A DNA stretch of 64,000 nt, taken from positions 28,660 to 92,659 of the forward strand of contig NZ_VFEV01000026.1 of the NCBI RefSeq assembly GCF_007858275.1, in the 5' to 3' direction. The first letter of the stretch is position 1; every line of letters starts with the position of its first letter. The stretch is from Pseudomonas proteolytica. Its GTDB lineage: Bacteria; Pseudomonadota; Gammaproteobacteria; Pseudomonadales; Pseudomonadaceae. The notes below the pieces were generated by a model. It had not been told where the DNA came from. It made no database searches and saw nothing but the letters and a program-made list of their open reading frames with translations. A program made the position numbers and the translations under genes. Below, one piece after another: positions 1-8,437 of this stretch.

Positions 1-189
1 GTCCCCCTGCATACCCTCAATGGCTATGACGACCCGTTGATCGACCCCCATCGCCTCGACGAGTGGGGTTGCTACACCAGTGCCACCTTTCAGAGCCAGT
101 GCGTACCAGGCGGGCACTTTTTTTTCGAAGACGACTTTCCACGCTTTTACTCGTTTTTTTTAACCGCCCTCAGTGAACAAGGCAGCTAA
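1..189 (+). CDS. Type II thioesterase, C-terminal part (gene starts outside the window)
   Basis: The open frame enters at base 1 and stops with TAA at 187-189, giving the last 62 residues. They contain NGYDDPLID, a tryptophan-led loop and PGGHFFF, the usual C-terminal pattern of type II thioesterases (GrsT/RifR family) in which the histidine of GGHFF completes the Ser-Asp-His triad. These stand-alone hydrolases clear wrongly loaded carrier proteins of nonribosomal peptide or polyketide synthases. The next gene starts 5 bases after the stop, so the two are probably co-transcribed. The nucleophile serine lies outside the window, so the assignment rests on this tail alone. Confidence 0.75.
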   Translation, partial: VPLHTLNGYDDPLIDPHRLDEWGCYTSATFQSQCVPGGHFFFEDDFPRFYSFFLTALSEQGS

Positions 190-194
190 GTCAT

Positions 195-833
195 ATGGAA
201 CGCGCATTCTGGAGCACCCCTTACCTTTCGACCCTGGACGCTCGTGTGCTGAGTATCGAGGGGCGTAACGTGGAGATCAGCCCGACGATTTTTTTTGCCG
301 AGTCGGGCGGCCAGGAGTCTGATCACGGTACGATCAACCGCATTGAGGTCAGCCAGGCCACGGTGGCAGGTGAGCGGATCATCTATGCCCTGGCCCAGGA
401 CCCGGACTTTGCCGTTGGCGACCAGGTCAACGTAACGATCGACTGGCCTCGGCGCTACGCATTGATGCGGTTACACTTCGCCGCGGAAATCGTGCTGGAA
501 CTGTTCTACAAGAAATTCCCCGACCTGCAGAAAATCGGCGCCCACATAGGCCAGACCAAGGCGCGGATCGACTTTACCCTGGCAGAGAATGTCAGCCAGT
601 ACTTTCCCGAAATCCTGCAGGAAGTCGAAACGCTGGTCGCGGCCGATCTGCCCATTGAAAGCCGCTTCACCGACACCGCGCGCTTGCGCCGCTGCTGGCA
701 CATCGACGGGTTTTCCCAAGTGCCCTGTGGCGGTACGCACCTGAACACCACCGGCGAAATCGGCAAGATCCGCCTCAAGCGCAATAACATCGGGGCGCAA
801 AAAGAGCGTGTCGAAATCTACCTGCTGGACTAA
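195..833 (+). CDS. AlaX-like alanyl-tRNA editing domain protein
   Basis: This 212-residue protein has the fold signature of free-standing AlaRS editing domains: SGGQ near residues 37-40, an HxxxH-like site at 94-98 and CGGTH at 178-182. AlaX proteins hydrolyse mischarged tRNA(Ala), typically Ser- or Gly-tRNA(Ala). Here the second histidine of the first zinc motif is Glu98 (HFAAE), while Cys178 and His182 are kept, so metal binding or substrate choice may differ from housekeeping AlaX. It follows a type II thioesterase by 5 bases and precedes a LysE-type exporter by 37 bases. My inference is that it protects the producer from a nonproteinogenic amino acid made by the adjoining cluster. Confidence 0.8.
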   Translation: MERAFWSTPYLSTLDARVLSIEGRNVEISPTIFFAESGGQESDHGTINRIEVSQATVAGERIIYALAQDPDFAVGDQVNVTIDWPRRYALMRLHFAAEIVLELFYKKFPDLQKIGAHIGQTKARIDFTLAENVSQYFPEILQEVETLVAADLPIESRFTDTARLRRCWHIDGFSQVPCGGTHLNTTGEIGKIRLKRNNIGAQKERVEIYLLD

Positions 834-870
834 CCGCCCTACCCCCTGACTGTCCTGGGAGACAGCCTTC

Positions 871-1482
871 ATGCTCAACGTCATGTCTGCACTTGGGTTG
901 CTGCTATTAATGCCGGGGCCGACCAATACCCTGTTATTGCGCTCTGGGGTGCTTTCTGGTTTCAGGCGGGCCTGGACCTTGAGCTTGTTGGAATGCCTGG
1001 CTTACCTGCTGCAGATTTCATTTTGGGGCTACCTGCTCAGCCATATGGGTGCCAGCGCGCCCTGGTGCCTGAAAGTGATGCAGTTTGTCTCGATCTGTTA
1101 TCTGGCCAAGACCTCGTACTGCCTGTGGCGCGAGCCCACCGTCGGCCTGCCCGCTATACCGGGCGCGCGGGTATCGCGCCGGCAATTCTTTTTGCTGACG
1201 CTGATCAACCCCAAGGGCTTGCTGGTGGTGTCGTTCATCGTGCCCGTGCAAACCTTTGCCGATACCGCCTTGTATGGGCAGTTCGTCATGCAATTCACCG
1301 CGGTAGTGATCCCGGTAGGCTGCGCCTGGGTGCTCTTCGGTGCGCGTATCAAGCGCAGCGGGCATGCCTGGTTGACCCCGCAAAACATAAACCGCACGGC
1401 GTCTGTGGTTATTAGTTGCTTTGCACTGGCAATTCTATTCAAACTGGCGGATGCGTTGATCCGTACCGGCCCGGCCTTATAG
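871..1482 (+). CDS. LysE/RhtB-family amino acid exporter
   Basis: This 203-residue membrane protein starts with a long hydrophobic helix containing LLMPGPTNTLLL, the conserved PGP(x)N region of LysE/RhtB exporters, and has about five to six hydrophobic segments. A GGGAGA ribosome site lies about 8 bases before the ATG. The family exports amino acids or analogues across the inner membrane. Its place after the thioesterase and AlaX-like genes, all on the same strand, suggests it exports the cluster's product or an intermediate. The substrate cannot be read from the sequence. Confidence 0.8.
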   Translation: MLNVMSALGLLLLMPGPTNTLLLRSGVLSGFRRAWTLSLLECLAYLLQISFWGYLLSHMGASAPWCLKVMQFVSICYLAKTSYCLWREPTVGLPAIPGARVSRRQFFLLTLINPKGLLVVSFIVPVQTFADTALYGQFVMQFTAVVIPVGCAWVLFGARIKRSGHAWLTPQNINRTASVVISCFALAILFKLADALIRTGPAL

Positions 1483-1597
1483 TCCTGCCAGGCGGCGCTG
1501 GCACTTTGCCACAACTCAAGGCATGCTAGCCGCCCTTCGGGCGTCCGGCTTATAGTGCACGTCGCGCGCCAGTACAGCCAAACCGCAGGATCACAGC

Positions 1598-4500
1598 TTG
1601 ACCAACGTAACAAAGCCAAGCCCGTTGCGCGCAGCCCATATTGCGCCGGGCGCCCCCCTGCACGGAACCCTCAAGGGCGCGTTGGCGACGCTGGTCCTGT
1701 TGCTGCTCGCGCTATTGTTCTGGCAACTGCTGGACCAATTGCAGCAAAACCAGAAGAACCAGCAGCAATACACCATCAATTACAGCGCCGACCTGGCCGA
1801 ACAGATCAGCCTGAACATGGCCCTGAGCGCGCAAATCGCCCTCAACCTGCTGCCGATTGTCGAGCCCCCACGCAACGAAGAACAGCACCAGGCCTTGGTG
1901 CGCAGCTTGCAACGCTCGCTGCCGGAACTACGCAGCGTCGCCCTGCTCGCCCCCAGCGGCGCGATCATCAGTGACACCGCCGACAACAGCCAGGACGGTG
2001 CCTGGCTCGAAGAACTGGTCAAGCGCAGCCATGCCCAGTCCTATTACCTGAGCAACAACAGCGACGGCTCCGTCATCTACTTGCTGCTGCACCAACCCAG
2101 TGGCGGCGCAAAAATGTACTGGGCGTTGCGCCTGGCCCCCAATTACCTGGCCAACCTGACGCGCCAGGACGGCCAGGGGCCGCGCCCGATGTGGGCGATT
2201 GAAAACCAGTTGAACCATCGGATTGTCAGTCGCGACAGCGGCATGCCCAGCCAATGGTCGTCCGGGCTGACCCCGGAAGAACTGAATAAAACCGTACTGG
2301 TCACCCCCTTGAGCAAAAGCGACTGGCAACTGCGCGGCCTGTTCGACCGCGCCGCCGTGCTGGAGCAACTGCTGCCGGCGTTTATCGGCAAGTGCCTGCT
2401 GGGCCTGGCCTTTTCGCTGATCCCGGTGCTGGTGCTGCTGAACATGCGCCGCCGCCAGCGCCAGGTCAACGAAGGCCGGCGCCGCTATCAGGATATCTTC
2501 GACGGCACCGGCGTGGCCTTGTGCGTGCTCGACCTGTCGGGCCTGCGGGGGTTCTTCGACAAGGCCCAGTTGCACACCCGCGAGCAGTTGCAGGACTGGC
2601 TGCAAAACAGCCCCGAGCAACGCCAGCATCTGCTCAAGGAACTGCGTATCACTGAAGTCAACCAGGTGGCGGTGCGCCTGCTGAATGTGGCGTCCTGCGA
2701 ACAGGCCTGGGACCGTTTGATCGACGGTTGCGCGCTGAACACCAGCGCCATTGGCTACCAAGTGCTGGAAGCCGTGCTGACCCAGCAAAAACAGCTGGAG
2801 CTGGAGATTCAACTCAGCGACATCGACGGCAACGACCAGTACCTGTGGCTGGTGATGCGCCTGCCGGAAGCACAGCACGACTATAAGGCAGTGATCCTCA
2901 GCATCAGCGATATCACCAGCCGCAAGCTGATCGAACTGTCGCTGGTGGAGCGCGAAGGCTTCTGGTCGGACGTGGTGCGTACCGTGCCGGATCACCTGTA
3001 TGTGCAGGATGTGATCAGCCAGCGGATGATCTTCAGCAACCACCACCTGGGCCATACCCTGGGCTACAACCGGCACGAACTGCAACAGATGGGCGAGTAC
3101 TTCTGGGAGATCCTGCTGCACCCCGAAGACGCCGAGTATTACCACGAACTGCGCCAGCAACAGCGCGCCGCCGGTTACCTGGCACAGTTGCAGTGCCAGC
3201 TGCGCTTTAGGCACCGCAACAACCAGTGGCGGCGCTTCGAGATCCGCGAACAGGCCCTGGCCCGGGACAAGACCGACCAGGTCACGCGGATCATCGGCGT
3301 GGCCAAGGACATCACCGACCAGATCGAAGCCAGCGAGTCCCTGCGCGACAGCGAGCAGCGCTACCGGATGCTGGCCGAAAGCATCAGCGACGTGATTTTC
3401 TCCACCGACAGCAAGCTGGCCCTCAACTACGTCAGCCCGTCGGTGAATGCAGTACTGGGCTATGAAGTCGACTGGATCTTCAAGAACGGCTGGCAATCGA
3501 CCATCGCCAACCCACAACAACTGACCGGCATCTACACCCTGGTAGAACGGGTCAGCCGCGCCCTCGACCAGCCCGAAGCCCTGGCCCTGCTGCGCGATGA
3601 CGTGCAGACCCAACTGTTCCTGTTCGACTGCCTGCGGGCCGATGGGCGCAAGGTGCCGATCGAGCTGCGCCTGGTGCTGGTGTGGGACGAGCACGGCGCG
3701 TTCGAAGGCATCCTCGGCGTGGGTCGCGATATCAGCCAGCAACGCCGCGCCGAGAAAGACCTGCGCATGGCGGCCACGGTATTCGAGCATTCCACCTCGG
3801 CAATCCTGATCACCGACCCGGCCGGCTATATCGTGCAGGCCAACGAAGCGTTCAGCCGGGTCAGCGGTTATGCGGTGGCCGACGTCCTCGACCAGTTGCC
3901 GAACATGCTCACCGTCGACGAACAGCAGGAAGCGCACCTGCGCTACGTGCTCAAGCAGTTGCACCAGCACAGCACCTGGGAAGGCGAAGTGTGGCTCAAG
4001 CGCCGCAGCGGCGAACATTACCCGGCCTGGGTCGGCATTACCGCCGTACTCGATGATGAAGGCGACCTGGCCAGTTATGTGTGCTTCTTCAGTGATATCA
4101 GCGAGCGCAAGGCCAGCGAGCAACGCATCCACCGCCTGGCCTACTACGACGCTCTGACCCACCTGCCCAACCGCACCCTGTTCCAGGATCGCCTGCACAC
4201 CGCGTTGCAGTCGGCCGAACGGCAGAAGTCGTGGGTGGTGCTGATGTTCCTCGACCTCGACCGCTTCAAGCCGATCAACGACTCCCTGGGCCACGCCGCC
4301 GGCGATCGCATGCTCAAGGAAATGGCCACCCGCCTGCTCGGCTGTGTGGCCGAAGACGACACCGTGGCGCGCATGGGCGGTGACGAGTTCACCTTGCTCC
4401 TGCAACCGCGGGTCAGCCGCGAAATGGCGCTGAACCGGGCGATCCACGTGGCCGAGCAGATCCTCGCCAGCCTGGTGAAGCCGTTTGTGCTTGAAGGCCG

Positions 4501-5449
4501 CGAGTTTTTTGTCACCGCCAGTATCGGTATCGCCCTGAGCCCTCAGGACGGCAACGAACTGAGCCAACTGATGAAAAACGCCGACACCGCGATGTACCAC
4601 GCCAAGGAGCGCGGCAAGAACAACTTCCAGTTCTACCAGGCCGACATGAACGCCAGCGCCCTGGAGCGCCTGGAACTGGAGAGCGACCTGCGCCATGCCT
4701 TGGACCAGAACGAATTCGTGCTGTATTACCAGCCGCAGTTCAGTGGCGATGGCAAACGTTTGACCGGCGCCGAAGCCCTGCTGCGCTGGCGCCACCCACG
4801 GCGCGGGCTGGTGCCGCCGGGGGATTTCATCCCGGTACTGGAAGAATTGGGCCTGGTGGTGGATGTGGGCGACTGGGTGATCGACGAGGCCTGCCGCCAA
4901 CTCAAGACCTGGCACCAGAACAAGGTGCGGGTACCCAAGGTTTCGGTGAACATTTCGGCCCGGCAGTTCTCGGACGGGCAGTTGGGTACGCGGATCGCTA
5001 CCATCCTCAAGGAAACCGGGCTGCCGCCGGCGTGCCTGGAACTGGAGCTGACCGAAAGTATCCTGATGCGCGAGGTCAACGAGGCCCTGCAGATCCTTGC
5101 CAGCCTGAAAAACCTTGGCCTGAGCATCGCGGTGGACGACTTCGGCACGGGTTATTCATCGCTCAACTACCTCAAGCAATTCCCCATCGACGTGCTCAAG
5201 ATCGACCGCACCTTCGTCGACGGCCTGCCGTCCGGCGAGCAGGACGCGCAGATCGCCCGCGCAATCATCGCCATGGCCCACAGCCTGAACCTGGCGGTGA
5301 TCGCCGAAGGCGTGGAAACCCATGAGCAACTGGACTTCCTTCGTGAACACGGGTGCGACGAGGTGCAGGGCTATCTGTTTGGGCGGCCGATGCCGGCCAA
5401 TCGGTTTGAGGCGCAGTTCAGCAATGATGCGCTGTTCATGTTTGACTGA
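1598..5449 (+). CDS. morA: Membrane PAS-GGDEF-EAL sensor, MorA
   Basis: This 1283-residue c-di-GMP enzyme has a first transmembrane helix near residues 29-47, a periplasmic region to about 260, a second helix near 265-285, then several PAS/PAC units (about 295-850), a GGDEF domain (GGDEF near 926-931) and an EAL domain (AEALLRW near 1057, DDFGTGYSSL near 1180). Both catalytic signatures are intact, so synthesis and hydrolysis are both possible. The inhibitory RxxD site before GGDEF reads AEDD, so its arginine is missing. The start is TTG at 1598 with AGGA 8 bases upstream; no ATG fits the membrane helix. Length, architecture and the neighbour glyA match MorA, which controls flagellar timing and biofilm formation. 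Confidence 0.85.
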   Translation: MTNVTKPSPLRAAHIAPGAPLHGTLKGALATLVLLLLALLFWQLLDQLQQNQKNQQQYTINYSADLAEQISLNMALSAQIALNLLPIVEPPRNEEQHQALVRSLQRSLPELRSVALLAPSGAIISDTADNSQDGAWLEELVKRSHAQSYYLSNNSDGSVIYLLLHQPSGGAKMYWALRLAPNYLANLTRQDGQGPRPMWAIENQLNHRIVSRDSGMPSQWSSGLTPEELNKTVLVTPLSKSDWQLRGLFDRAAVLEQLLPAFIGKCLLGLAFSLIPVLVLLNMRRRQRQVNEGRRRYQDIFDGTGVALCVLDLSGLRGFFDKAQLHTREQLQDWLQNSPEQRQHLLKELRITEVNQVAVRLLNVASCEQAWDRLIDGCALNTSAIGYQVLEAVLTQQKQLELEIQLSDIDGNDQYLWLVMRLPEAQHDYKAVILSISDITSRKLIELSLVEREGFWSDVVRTVPDHLYVQDVISQRMIFSNHHLGHTLGYNRHELQQMGEYFWEILLHPEDAEYYHELRQQQRAAGYLAQLQCQLRFRHRNNQWRRFEIREQALARDKTDQVTRIIGVAKDITDQIEASESLRDSEQRYRMLAESISDVIFSTDSKLALNYVSPSVNAVLGYEVDWIFKNGWQSTIANPQQLTGIYTLVERVSRALDQPEALALLRDDVQTQLFLFDCLRADGRKVPIELRLVLVWDEHGAFEGILGVGRDISQQRRAEKDLRMAATVFEHSTSAILITDPAGYIVQANEAFSRVSGYAVADVLDQLPNMLTVDEQQEAHLRYVLKQLHQHSTWEGEVWLKRRSGEHYPAWVGITAVLDDEGDLASYVCFFSDISERKASEQRIHRLAYYDALTHLPNRTLFQDRLHTALQSAERQKSWVVLMFLDLDRFKPINDSLGHAAGDRMLKEMATRLLGCVAEDDTVARMGGDEFTLLLQPRVSREMALNRAIHVAEQILASLVKPFVLEGREFFVTASIGIALSPQDGNELSQLMKNADTAMYHAKERGKNNFQFYQADMNASALERLELESDLRHALDQNEFVLYYQPQFSGDGKRLTGAEALLRWRHPRRGLVPPGDFIPVLEELGLVVDVGDWVIDEACRQLKTWHQNKVRVPKVSVNISARQFSDGQLGTRIATILKETGLPPACLELELTESILMREVNEALQILASLKNLGLSIAVDDFGTGYSSLNYLKQFPIDVLKIDRTFVDGLPSGEQDAQIARAIIAMAHSLNLAVIAEGVETHEQLDFLREHGCDEVQGYLFGRPMPANRFEAQFSNDALFMFD

Positions 5450-5467
5450 AATTTTGCGGTGAGGCTG

Positions 5468-5549
5468 ATGGCCTCTTCGCGAGCAAGCCCGCTCCCACAA
5501 TTGAAATGCGTTCCCATGTGGGAGCGGGCTTGCCCGCGATGAGGCCCTC
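5468..5549. repeat. REP pair, inverted
   Basis: Two copies of the Pseudomonas REP core (GGAGCGGGCTTG followed by CTCGCGA or CCCGCGA) face each other with a short AT-rich spacer, flanked by matching gatggcctc/gaggccctc arms. The pair lies between morA and glyA and can fold into a long hairpin. Confidence 0.85.
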
Positions 5550-5672
5550 AAATACGCCATCCATCTCTGGATGAGCGCCACTTGTCCGCGACATGATGTC
5601 CTTTCATATGCCATCTAAAACCCATTGGGTTAGAATGCCCCTCTTTTCTGCCCCCGATCCTTGAGGACCGCC

Positions 5673-6926
5673 ATGTTCAGCCGTGATTTGACTATTGCCA
5701 AGTACGACGCCGATCTCTTTGCCGCCATGGAGCAAGAAGCTGTGCGCCAGGAAGAGCACATTGAGCTGATCGCTTCGGAAAACTACACCAGCCCTGCGGT
5801 GATGGAGGCTCAAGGTTCGGTTCTGACCAACAAGTACGCCGAAGGCTACCCAGGCAAGCGCTACTACGGCGGTTGCGAGTTCGTCGACGTGGTTGAGCAA
5901 CTGGCCATCGACCGTGCCAAGGAACTGTTCGGCGCCGATTACGCCAACGTCCAGCCACACGCCGGCTCCCAAGCCAACGCGGCCGTTTACCTGGCCCTGC
6001 TGCAAGGCGGCGACACCATCCTGGGCATGAGCCTGGCCCACGGCGGTCACCTGACCCACGGCGCCAGCGTTTCGTCCTCCGGCAAGCTGTACAACGCTGT
6101 GCAGTACGGCATCGACGGCAATGGCCTGATCGACTACGACGAAGTCGAGCGCCTGGCGGTCGAGCACAAGCCAAAAATGATCGTGGCCGGTTTCTCTGCC
6201 TACTCGCAGATCCTCGACTTCCCACGCTTCCGTGAAATCGCCGACAAGGTTGGCGCCTACCTGTTCGTCGACATGGCCCACGTGGCCGGTCTGGTCGCCG
6301 CTGGCGTCTACCCGAACCCAGTGCCTTACGCTGACGTCGTGACCACCACGACCCACAAGACCCTGCGCGGTCCACGTGGTGGCCTGATCCTGGCGCGCGC
6401 CAACGCCGAGATCGAGAAGAAGCTCAACTCCGCGGTATTCCCGGGCGCCCAGGGTGGCCCGCTGGAGCACGTGATCGCCGCTAAAGCGATCTGCTTCAAG
6501 GAAGCGTTGCAGCCTGAGTTCAAGACTTACCAGCAACAAGTGGTGAAAAACGCCCAGGCCATGGCCAGTGTGTTCATCGAGCGCGGTTTTGACGTGGTTT
6601 CCGGCGGTACTGAAAACCACCTGTTCCTGCTGTCGCTGATCAAGCAGGACATCTCCGGTAAAGATGCTGACGCTGCCCTGGGCAAAGCCTTCATCACCGT
6701 GAACAAGAACTCGGTACCGAACGACCCACGTTCGCCGTTCGTCACCTCGGGCCTGCGCTTCGGCACCCCGGCCGTGACCACTCGTGGCTTCAAGGAAGCA
6801 GAGTGCAAGGAACTGGCTGGCTGGATCTGCGACATCCTGGCAGACCTGTCCAACGAAGCCGTGATCGACGCGGTACGTGAGAAGGTCAAGGCCATCTGCA
6901 AGAAGCTGCCGGTGTACGGCGCTTGA
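5673..6926 (+). CDS. glyA: Serine hydroxymethyltransferase
   Basis: This 417-residue PLP enzyme interconverts serine plus tetrahydrofolate with glycine plus 5,10-methylene-tetrahydrofolate in the cytosol. The sequence shows the family N-terminus (QEEHIELIASENYTSP), the YAEGYPGKRYYGG stretch and the PLP-lysine motif TTTHKTLRGPRGG. The ATG at 5673 has GAGGA 7 bases upstream; a longer frame from TTG at 5661 would put that ribosome site inside the gene. It ends at a strong terminator. Pseudomonads often carry several glyA copies; this is the copy beside morA. Confidence 0.97.
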   Translation: MFSRDLTIAKYDADLFAAMEQEAVRQEEHIELIASENYTSPAVMEAQGSVLTNKYAEGYPGKRYYGGCEFVDVVEQLAIDRAKELFGADYANVQPHAGSQANAAVYLALLQGGDTILGMSLAHGGHLTHGASVSSSGKLYNAVQYGIDGNGLIDYDEVERLAVEHKPKMIVAGFSAYSQILDFPRFREIADKVGAYLFVDMAHVAGLVAAGVYPNPVPYADVVTTTTHKTLRGPRGGLILARANAEIEKKLNSAVFPGAQGGPLEHVIAAKAICFKEALQPEFKTYQQQVVKNAQAMASVFIERGFDVVSGGTENHLFLLSLIKQDISGKDADAALGKAFITVNKNSVPNDPRSPFVTSGLRFGTPAVTTRGFKEAECKELAGWICDILADLSNEAVIDAVREKVKAICKKLPVYGA

Positions 6927-6943
6927 TTGCAGTTGCTTGAATG

Positions 6944-6973
6944 AAAAGCCCGGCTCTTGAGCCGGGCTTTTTT
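6944..6973 (+). terminator. Rho-independent terminator of glyA
   Basis: A perfect GC-rich stem (GCCCGGCTC / GAGCCGGGC) with flanking A and T runs starts 17 bases after the glyA stop and ends in six Ts. Confidence 0.92.
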
Positions 6974-7006
6974 ATGCCGATTTGAATTTGGAATGCAGAT
7001 CAAAAG

Positions 7007-7094
7007 GTGGGAGCGGGCTTGCTCGCGAAGGCAGTGTATCAGTCGGCACATGCATCAACTGACAGGTCGCCTTCGCGAGCAAGCCCGCTCCCAC
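7007..7094. repeat. REP pair, inverted
   Basis: GTGGGAGCGGGCTTGCTCGCGAAGG and its near-exact inverse flank a variable centre of about 35 bases. The pair lies between the convergent glyA and yjiA-like genes. Confidence 0.88.
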
Positions 7095-7114
7095 ATTTTT
7101 GACTGTATTTCAGG

Positions 7115-8074
7115 TCAGGGTTGGTAGACCCGCTGGATGCCCGCGCGAATCTTCTCTTCGGGCAATTCGTCAGCAATAAACACAATCACACTCTCCCGCG
7201 CCTCGCCCTCGGCCCATTCAGTATCCCAATCGAAACCGTAGAGCTTGAGCACGCCCTGGAACACCATGCGCCGGTCTTCCCCGGCGATGTTCAGCACGCC
7301 CTTGTAGCGCAGCAGTTGCTTGCCGTGCTCCTCCAGCAGTTCGTTCATGAACTCACTGAGGCGGTCGATATCCAGCGGCTGGTCGGTACGCAATACCAGG
7401 CTGGAGATACGGTCGATGGACGGTGCCTGGCTGACCGGGCGCAAGGTCATGCCGGCGTTGAGGTTGAAGCCACGCACGTCCAGCAACTCGGCGAGGTCAA
7501 TCTTGCCGTGCTCCACCACCCGGATCGGCGCACGGCGGTTGATGCGGGTCAGGCGCTCGCAGAGGGCGTCGAAGCTGGCGTCGTCCACCAGGTCACGCTT
7601 GCTCACCAACAGGCGGTCGGCAAAGCCGATCTGCGCCTGGGCGATGGTCTGGGTCAGGTGGTGTTCGGCGTGGGCCGCGTCCACCAGGGTGATGATGCCG
7701 TCGAGGATGTAGCGCTCGCGCAATTCTTCATCGATGAAAAAGGTCTGGGCCACCGGAGCCGGGTCGGCCAGGCCGGTGCATTCGATCACCAGGCGGTCGA
7801 AGGCGATCTCGCCGCTGTCCAGGCGTTCGAGCAGCAGGTACAGGGCTTTGGTCAAGTCGGTGTGGATGGTGCAGCACACGCAACCGTTGGACAGGGTCAT
7901 GACTTGCACCGGCTCATCGCCCAGCAACTGGGTGTCGATACCGGCGTCGCTGAATTCGTTTTCGATCACGGCGATTTTCAAGCCGTGTTCGGCCTTGAGC
8001 AGATGACGCAACAAGGTGGTCTTGCCAGCGCCGAGGAAGCCGCTGAGGACGGTGACGGGGATGGGAGAGGACAA
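7115..8074 (-). CDS. yjiA: CobW/YjiA-family GTPase, metallochaperone-like
   Basis: This 319-residue protein has a G3E-family P-loop (GFLGAGKTTLLRHLL, residues 12-26), the CxCC metal site in NGCVCCTIH (near 64-72), ECTGLADP, SKRDL as the guanine-specificity motif and a CobW C-terminal domain. These proteins couple GTP hydrolysis to metal handling. The start is TTG at 8074, supported by AAGGAG 7 bases upstream. It is the last gene of a likely cstA-yjiX-yjiA unit, the arrangement seen in E. coli and P. aeruginosa, although a REP pair separates it from yjiX. The metal and client protein are unknown. Confidence 0.88.
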   Translation of the reverse strand: MSSPIPVTVLSGFLGAGKTTLLRHLLKAEHGLKIAVIENEFSDAGIDTQLLGDEPVQVMTLSNGCVCCTIHTDLTKALYLLLERLDSGEIAFDRLVIECTGLADPAPVAQTFFIDEELRERYILDGIITLVDAAHAEHHLTQTIAQAQIGFADRLLVSKRDLVDDASFDALCERLTRINRRAPIRVVEHGKIDLAELLDVRGFNLNAGMTLRPVSQAPSIDRISSLVLRTDQPLDIDRLSEFMNELLEEHGKQLLRYKGVLNIAGEDRRMVFQGVLKLYGFDWDTEWAEGEARESVIVFIADELPEEKIRAGIQRVYQP

Positions 8075-8105
8075 AAATATTCTCCTTGAGGAAACTTAAA
8101 ACAAA

Positions 8106-8195
8106 TGTGGGAGCGGGCTTGCCCGCGATTGCGATCTCACATTCAACATCGCTGCTGACTGACAGTCCGCCATCGCGGGCAAGCCCGCTCCCACA
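8106..8195. repeat. REP pair, inverted
   Basis: TGTGGGAGCGGGCTTGCCCGCGAT and its inverse are separated by about 40 bases. The pair sits inside the presumed cstA operon, between yjiX and yjiA, where it could alter transcript stability. Confidence 0.88.
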
Positions 8196-8224
8196 AGGGA
8201 TCACATAGGCCCAAGCCTATGGGT

Positions 8225-8422
8225 TCAACAGCACTTGGGCCCGCCCTTGCCGCCGTAACGGGCTTCCTGGCGTTCCCGGAAGAACGCCTTGTAGTCCATC
8301 ATCGGCTTGTCCGGGTGCTTGGTTTGCATATGCTCGACGTAGGTGTCGTAGTCGGGCATGCCGACCATCAGGCGCGCGGCCTGACCGAGGTATTTACCGA
8401 GGCGACCAATGTCATTGAACAT
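8225..8422 (-). CDS. yjiX: YbdD/YjiX-family small protein (DUF466)
   Basis: This 65-residue protein has the family core GMPDYDTYVEHM and ends in a Gly/Lys-rich tail closing with two cysteines (GGKGGPKCC). It starts 15 bases after the cstA stop with GAGGG as ribosome site. Its family is found almost always directly after CstA/BtsT transporters, and a role supporting the transporter is assumed. The molecular function is unknown. Confidence 0.9.
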   Translation of the reverse strand: MFNDIGRLGKYLGQAARLMVGMPDYDTYVEHMQTKHPDKPMMDYKAFFRERQEARYGGKGGPKCC

Positions 8423-8437
8423 GTTTGCAACCCTCTA

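Noticed and set aside
1928..4915. A 995-residue open frame antisense to morA
   Set aside because: It is a codon-position shadow: low-complexity His/Gln/Val-rich translation, no motif, no ribosome site, while morA has clear domains in the same DNA.
7007..7094. REP hairpins as Rho-independent terminators
   Set aside because: They lack a T run after the stem and recur at many places, so they are annotated as repeats; glyA has its own separate terminator.
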